This document shows positions 57,645 through 64,000 of a DNA stretch of 64,000 bases, in pieces. Under the pieces are notes generated by a model that was given only the letters and a program-made list of their open reading frames with translations, was not told the DNA's origin and ran no database searches. The translations under genes and the position numbers were made by a program. Position 1 is the first letter of the stretch. The number at the start of each line of letters is the position of its first letter. Source of the stretch: Artemisia argyi (Eukaryota; Streptophyta; Magnoliopsida; Asterales; Asteraceae); contig CM060697.1 in assembly GCA_030686995.1 (NCBI GenBank), positions 39,047,459-39,111,458 of the forward strand. The letters run 5' to 3'.

Positions 57645-57719
57645 GGCCGGCCCCCTTAATTAATGGCCGGCCCCTTTAATTTTAAGGAGGCCGCCCTTGA
57701 TAATTATGGGGGCCGCCCA
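57645..57719. promoter_or_regulatory. Second copy of the GC-rich palindromic module
   Basis: GGCCGGCCCCCTTAATTAAT, then GGCCGGCCCCTTTAATTTT and two inverted GGCCGCCC units, as at 55826-55899. Sequence on either side is not clearly similar. Confidence 0.65.
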
Positions 57720-58454
57720 GGGCCTGGTTCCCAGATTGCCATAAATGATTTTTGGCATAAATTTTTCCAGAAAGATGTTTGTTTTGAGGTTTGGTTTTGG
57801 GCAAGTCCATCTCTTTAGGCAACTAAACAAATATTATCTTAATTAAGTATGCATGGAAAGTATATATTTGAAACATATTTGAGCTTTCTACGATTGTTTT
57901 CATATAGTGAAACAATTTATATCGATAAATACTAAATTGAACTCATTTTTACATAATAAGCTTAATCATTGAATTTTTGGCCAAGTTTAATAAATATTGA
58001 CTATCATTGACTTTTAGAGTTATTTTGACTAAACGTTGATTTTGTATCGAGGCTTATGGACGATAAGTAACTATAACGGTAATAATACTTATGACGATAA
58101 ATATACTAGAAACGACTAATATGTACGTTACGTACTAATTTTTCAAAATAGTTAACGTTATGTACTTTTGAGGAATTTGCAACACTTGAGAAAGATGAAA
58201 ACGTTGAATAAACGAATGGGTCATGCCCAAATTTTCTAAAAACTATAACACTTAGAATATTTTGCTAAAATACTTGCACTTATATAGTTTTCTAAATACA
58301 AAGTATTTATTTCAAATACTTATAATTAAAATTATATTATAAATAATATTTATAATATAATTTTCCTCTACTAACACTATTATTATATTAATTTCTCAAA
58401 GCACATTTAATTAATTAAATACATAATTATACATTTTACCTAATATTTATAAGC

Positions 58455-58461
<7 letters not shown>
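57720..58461. other. AT-rich stretch, no gene seen
   Basis: No coding similarity. It may be a remnant of the lost 5' portion of the Sirevirus-like element or the upstream part of the Z LTR. Confidence 0.4.

Positions 58462-58546
<85 letters not shown>
58459..58546. repeat. (TA)n microsatellite
   Basis: About 43 TA units, followed by CTGTGTGTGT. Confidence 0.95.
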
Positions 58547-58548
<2 letters not shown>

Positions 58549-58857
58549 GTGTGTGTATCACTTATGAATTGTAACGACGAGTACGACACACGGATATTCC
58601 GTCATACAAACTCTCACCATACACTTTCACCACGAGCCACCACCAAGTGCCGTCCTAATAAGCTATTTTTTTGAAATGTATGTACCACACAACAAGCAAG
58701 AAATACGCGAGCACATAGTCACACATAAAACCTTTTCCAAAGGAGTCAAAACATTTAAAACACGAATAGTACGCTAAGACTTACCATACTGATTTAGGTC
58801 GCGTGTCCGAGCGGTTGCATTGTATTGTTTGTTGTCTAGCAGATTGCTATTATTAAG

Positions 58858-59888
58858 GTGAGTGCGTGCCCCCTATTTTTACTTGTTTTCATAACTGTTT
58901 TGGGGGAGAATACATGCTTGTTTTACTAAAATCCAATGTTTGCGTTACTTAAACATATGACTTGTTTACTCAAAAACTTAACGTGCTTCGCTAAATTACT
59001 TGTCGGGTTATTCAACCGCATGACTTGAGTTATCGTTACAAACTGGATTATTTTACTATGGACACAAGTGCTTGAAACGTATATGTGAGCTTATAGCCCC
59101 ATTTTCTTATAAGTACTGTTTTATAAACCTTTTTTTTTTTTGGTAAAGGGGTTAACCCCGGTAAATATATAACCAAAAAATCGTTAAGTACAAATGGAAT
59201 GTGGCTGAAGTACCACATTAACCTCAAGCAAAAGCTTGATAAACTAGAGTTTATGACAGGCCATAAACATCACTAACCTAGCTATATTACAAAGCACCTA
59301 ACTAGGTATAAAAACAAGAAAAATCTTGAATCAAGCAAAACCGTTTTCATGGACCAAAACTGAACTTGCACACTGGTATACGGAAACCTAAGTTGTTTGA
59401 ATCCCACCTTGCCCACTATCGACAACCGTCAATTCCCGCTGGAAAACGCGTATGATATAAATAGATCTATTGGGGGTGACTCCCCCGTTCGGTTTGACCG
59501 GGTAGGCAAACGCGGACGCATACCATGACGACCTTTTGCCGAGTGACTGGGGATTATCACTCGCGGGCACCTTTATTGTACTTATGCCTTTGGCATGCTT
59601 TTGTCTAGTTTGGTTGTTGAGCTTAGTGTTGCATACGGAATTAGTGTGTGTTTGCTGAATTATTTGCTATGGTCCAATTGTGCTGATTTACTGTTAAGCT
59701 GAATTTGACTGATTTTCTCCTGTCACTGCAAGTGAAGCAGAGGTTACTAGAACTGAATTTGATTTGTATGTGAACGATTTTTTCCACGCGAAAACCTTGT
59801 GGTCCACATTTCTTTTACACTAAATTAATATTTATATAAACTTGTGAACTCACCAACCTCGTGTTGACATTTTAGCATGTATTTTCAG
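58858..59888 (+). other. Intron-like cassette in the Z LTR
   Basis: Donor TTAAG|GTGAGTGCG, acceptor GTTGACATTTTAGCATGTAT then TTTCAG|GT. The hairpin GGGGGTGACTCCCCC lies at 59472-59486. It is longer than in X and Y because of retroposon copy E. Confidence 0.5.
59130..59360 (-). mobile_element. Retroposon copy E (5'-truncated)
   Basis: On minus it ends TACCGGGGTTAACCCCTTTA then CCAAAAAAAAAAA, with TTTGTACTTAACGATTTTTT upstream, matching the 3' module of copies A-D. It is the most diverged copy. The right boundary is approximate. Confidence 0.6.
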
Positions 59889-60155
59889 GTTTAAAGCGAT
59901 AGCTTAGTATTGGAGGCTTTGGCAGGGCATGGCATGGTCATAGATGACTCTGATGAATTTGGGACCGCTTTATTTCTTTTATGGGCTTATATTTCCACAC
60001 TGTTTTTGGAACGCTGTAAACAAAATACTTTTGAATATGAAAATTTCTTTTAAACGGTTGAGGTAAGACCGTTCTTTGTACTTTGTGTTGTGATATCAAT
60101 TTAGTAGCACCCAAACATGTATGCTTCTGCTAAACCAGATTTTGGGGGTGTTGCA

Positions 60156-61147
60156 ACAATGATGATCCAAGACATAAATGTCTAATGGATATGAATGACT
60201 AATCTAAAAGAACTTTCATTGATAGAAAGCCTTCAATGGATGAAGATCACAAGTTCTCTAAGCTTTTTGTGATAGATCTTCATGTATGTATGCTTGTGAT
60301 GGACGATGATGGCTAGATCTCCAAGCTCCTTTGGTGGATCAAGATATGTGATATGCTTACAACAAAGATGAATGTTAGAAGCATTATGATCATTGATGAT
60401 GAGGGTGATTAATTATGTTTTCTACATGGTTTTCTATTGATATAAGATGTATGCAAAGTGTAGAGAGAATGTGTGTTTTTCATCAAGTTCTTAGAAAACC
60501 ATGTACTACTATATGTAGGTAAACTACCAAAGACATAAACCATGTGCAAAAACCATGAACTACTTTTCAAAACTAACAAAGATCTTACACAATCTTTCCA
60601 AAGTCAACTATAACATATCTTACAAAATCTATGACATATCTTACAAAATCTATGACAAATCTTACAAGAATATTTGGAAAGATATACATTCTAGAATATG
60701 ATGATCCATGTGATGATGTAATTATATACTTTCTATTTTGATAAAAATGTATATGAAAGTAAACTTGTATAAGTTATTAGAAAATGTGTTAACTTGCTAT
60801 ATGATATTTAGTAAGTTACTAAAAATGTTTGATGTACTTATGTTGTTATAAGATACATTTTTATAAATTGTAAACTTACTAATATTACCTAGACACCTAA
60901 TGTGGCATTTATTTTATTTTATACCTAAAGTGCACTTTGACACCTAAAATACTTAAAGACTCTAAAAGTAATTTTAAACATTCTAAATGGTTGGTCAAGG
61001 GGTTTGATCATAATGCCACATAACAAACATGTACGAACCTGTGTTGTAGCATATGAGGACTCGAGACGTTGAGAGGTGTTGAATGTATGTTGAGACAAAA
61101 TAAGATTACAAGTAACTTGTACATTTTACGTTATGTATCAAGTTATA
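60156..61147. other. AT-rich stretch, no gene seen
   Basis: It contains a short repeat of CTTACAAAATCTATGACA (about 60621-60660). No coding similarity recognised. Confidence 0.4.
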
Positions 61148-62410
61148 TGTTTTTTGGGTAAAGGGGAGTAATCCTGCACCCTGGTAAAGTATATTAACCA
61201 AAAAACATTGAAGAACAATGGATGAGAGTGAGTCCCTCATCTCAGTCCCTTAGGACACTTACCTAACCACTATATAAGAATGACGGGCCATTCGTATAAC
61301 TTACAAATCCAAATACAACTAAAAAATAACTTAAAATAAAATACAATACATCACAACTCAAATAAACACTTAAGTCTTCTTAGTCATATTAGCGATCCTG
61401 ATCTTGTACATGAAGAAACCCATAACCAAGTTTCCCCGCCTTCCAAGTGCTCATTCCGAAACAAATCCCTTTGCGACTTCTATTAGTAGTATGCATAAAG
61501 CATAATCTAATAACCTAATAAGAATGCAATCCATAGCAAATCGAATTTGAACAAACAAGTCAATAAGGGTTCAACATCACATATGATGAACCAAAGGGTT
61601 TTGAATAAGACCCTTCAAACTTAAATTCCAAAACTTCAATAATAATAGTAATAAGAAAGATCAAAGAAGGCTAATAAATAAGCATTAAGGCTGCAACATG
61701 ATCACGAACTAGTATCATCAAGTCACCACCCTCATACCACCGTATTCAAACCAATGAAAAGCAACCATACCAAATCCACTAGGTCTAAGAATACGTAGTA
61801 CCCCAAGCAGGTCTCACATTAGGAACTTCCATTTAGCCATAAACAGGTCATAGCAGGATTGTATAAGAATTAAAAGTCCGCTGCAATCTAATTCAGAACG
61901 CAAAAGTGGCCACAAAAACCACAACCACCACGTCCAAACAAGACCAAAACATGGCGATCAACTTACATGAATGTACCATACTAGCTCGCTGAACCAGGCC
62001 CCATTCAACTCATCATGTATCAACACTAGGGTTTAGCCATAACCAAACGCACTCAATCGTAACCCAGATAGTGATTACCAATATAGCATAAGAAGCCCAA
62101 TCACCAGGACTATGAAAGTACGATAAGTATCAACCCTAACTTCCAAATGCGACGCAAAATACCACATCAGTCGAATAATAACAAAAGCAAATCAGCAGCA
62201 GTATTGCGCATAAGCAATAACCTAGGGTAATTAGAAACCCTAACAAAGCGAACCTTAAACCAGCCATCTCCCTCAACCCAAGTACATGGCATAAACATCA
62301 TGGTAAACACAAAACGAATACAAACAACCCCTTGCATAGGTTGATAATCAGTGAAACAACCAGATCCGTAGCCATCATTCAGCAAATAATATGAAACCCT
62401 AAATTAGGGT
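61148..62410 (-). mobile_element. Retroposon copy D
   Basis: On minus it ends CAGGGTGCAGGATTACTCCC then CTTTACCCAAAAAA. Upstream blocks GTCATTCTTATATAGTGGTT and TCTTATTCAAAACCCTTTGG match copies B and C. The 5' boundary is uncertain and no duplication was found. No conserved ORF. Confidence 0.65.
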
Positions 62411-64000
62411 TTCATAATTCAATAAGCGCATTGTAAATCCCTAAATTCCGTAATCCTAATTTACGTATAATTTTAAATTTTCTAAATAACAATACAAGTA
62501 CTTAAAACGCGAATATAATTTAAACAAATTAACCATAAACTCATAAAATTATAACGAAACATCATATTAGAAATCTTTGAACATATTTGAACTCCAAAAT
62601 AAATTTGTGGCCTAAAATAAATTCTGGAAATTATTTATGTTGCACGGGATGTCGTTTTGGGCCGTTTTCCCTTCGTTACGCAACTTAAATCCATCTTAAC
62701 CCAACCCTTGGCCCAAGAGACTTAGCCCATGATCTTCATGGGCCTATTTATAGCCCAAATTCGTGACCTACATCAAATAGGAGGATCGGTTCATTTTTTC
62801 ACTTATACGCTTATAAAAAAAACCTAGCCCTAATTTTTCTCTACAAAAGTCACGACATATTTTTTTTCTGCCTTCTTCCCTTTTCTGTCAATCACCAAGA
62901 GAATTCCAAGAAACAGTTTGGGTGTCTCAAGATTGTGGGGTATTATTTTGCACATGTACGAGTTAAGGAAGTTCATGTATTCAGGTTTTGGTACCTCCTT
63001 TCACTCGACATCAATTGTAAACCGACACTAGGTGATCTTTTGCCTTTTCCTTTTTGATTTCTAAGTTTCTTTCACATCAAATATTTGTTATGTTAAGAAG
63101 ATATGGATCGAATGGGTTCTTAATAGGTCATACGCATATAATTTTCATCACATAAAATCTGAGTTCACATGAAATCATGATAATAACATGCCTAAGCTTG
63201 TACTAATCGACCATGGTTTTCTGTTTTGGGTTAACCTACATATGTATAACATCAATCTGATATGTGAGCCCTAATTAAATATCTAAATACTCAATTAATG
63301 AGGTGTTAAAAGATTAGAAAACCCTAGGAAATTATTAGGGGTTGGATTAGGGTTTAAAGAGTAAAACTGTTGTGATTTTATGAAGTTTCTGCAGTGCAGA
63401 ATTTTGATCGGGTTGTAAGGCATACAAAATAATGACACCAATGTGTTTTTGCTTGATTTTTGAGTCTAAACATAAGTATTACTCGTCTAGTTTCTGGAAA
63501 TATAAGTTTCATGGTAATTGGAGGTTGGGAGGTGAGCTTTTTGATTTTTATAAGATTAAGTGTCAAAGCTGAGTAAATCGGATCTGAAAATCAGTAGCCA
63601 TTTTTGATTTTTCATTTTCAAACTGTAAGGATTTAGGAGCTCTCCTTTGACAGGAGTCATATCTGGGTTATGTGTGACTTCCTGGAATGTTTGTAGATTT
63701 TTCGGAAGAGCATGAATGGGCTAACCAAAGGCAAACTTTCTGGGTATTTGTGCAGTTATTTTTCTGGATTGGTATGGAAAGGTGAATTTTTAAAGGGGAC
63801 TTACACTTACTAATAAAATCTACAAAAATTTTAGTAACTACTTAACTTATGTGGGAACCTCAAGAAAAATTGGAAGTGTCTCTGGAGTTTATTTGAGGTG
63901 TCCTAAAATTCATGAGAAACTGATCCAGAATTGTAAAATAAACCTAAAACGAGTAATGAGTATAACTATAAGTATAAATCATTAAAGACCATTTGTAACT
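62411..64000 (+). repeat. LTR-like promoter region, runs out of the window
   Basis: A TATA box (CTATTTATAG, 62744-62753) follows a CCCAAGAGACTTAGCCCATG stretch with a small palindrome, then an AAAACCTAGCCCTAATTTTT leader, a pattern common in U3/R of plant Ty3 LTRs. No coding sequence is seen to the window end. The assignment rests on style only. Confidence 0.35.

Larger units (their letters stand above)
58560..60155 (+). repeat. Element Z: Ty3 LTR, left end not defined
   Basis: The right end TTTTGGGGGTGTTGCA parallels the ends of the X and Y LTRs. The donor (58858), hairpin (59472-59486) and acceptor (59888) occur in the same order as in X and Y. Retroposon copy E lies inside. No primer site or gag follows, so it may be a solo or truncated LTR. 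Confidence 0.6.

Noticed and set aside
58801..58830. GTGTCCGAGCGGTTGCA, resembling a tRNA Leu/Ser A box
   Set aside because: No matching B box, acceptor stem or anticodon arm follows. It is part of the Z LTR.
1..64000. CRISPR arrays, bacterial operons, ribosome binding sites
   Set aside because: The window is plant nuclear DNA dominated by retrotransposons. No spaced identical direct repeats of that kind were seen.

Overview
This window looks like gene-poor nuclear DNA of a flowering plant. It is AT-rich, holds no intact host gene that I can recognise, and is mostly transposable elements nested inside one another. The two-part gag of the Ty3 element at 44.3-54.8 kb (a Pro/Ser-rich leader ORF, then a separate MARTRR-type gag) is a layout I associate with Asteraceae. 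That is an inference from memory, so a eudicot, possibly a composite, is as far as I would go.

Left stack (2.2-24.7 kb): an apparently non-coding LTR element, called TE-1 here, has LTRs at 2244-3942 and 23849-24675. Its 5' LTR carries three head-to-tail MITEs. Its interior received an Ac-like hAT transposon (4520-18684, 8-bp duplication CTCATAGA). The hAT transposase gene was then split by a 10.8-kb Athila-type Ty3 retrotransposon (6858-17636, 5-bp duplication TACGA). The two 1407-bp Athila LTRs differ at about six positions by eye. Its gag-pol frame is open except for one in-frame TAA in reverse transcriptase.

Middle (24.7-34 kb): a 1.6-kb non-coding retroposon, two MITEs with 9-bp duplications, a decayed GRF-type zinc-finger gene, a decayed FAR1/MULE transposase gene with a C-terminal OTU protease domain, and tandem and inverted repeats.

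Right stack (34-54.8 kb): a Ty3 element, called X, has a 5' LTR (34025-44291) broken up by a retroposon with a 16-bp duplication, a gag-protease-only relative of the Athila element (34942-41215, minus strand) and a solo LTR of that family (42792-44237, duplication GTAAT). A second Ty3 element, Y (45753-53963, duplication ATGTT), lies between the two parts of the X gag and itself carries a retroposon with a 13-bp duplication. From 54.8 kb on there is a Sirevirus-like LTR with an env-like pseudogene, a third Ty3 LTR (Z), two more copies of the retroposon and a fourth LTR-like promoter region running out of the window.

The most interesting signals are in the non-coding parts. (1) An array of TGACG-N-CGTCA palindromes in the Athila-family LTRs has its nearest copy exactly 11 bases from the TATA box in all three LTRs. 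(2) An intron-like cassette in the LTRs of X, Y and Z has matching donor and acceptor sites, and inside it a hairpin whose stem differs between elements while pairing is kept. (3) A 1.6-kb non-coding retroposon family is present in five copies. (4) An autonomous and a gag-protease-only element share LTRs and 3' regions but have diverged coding regions.
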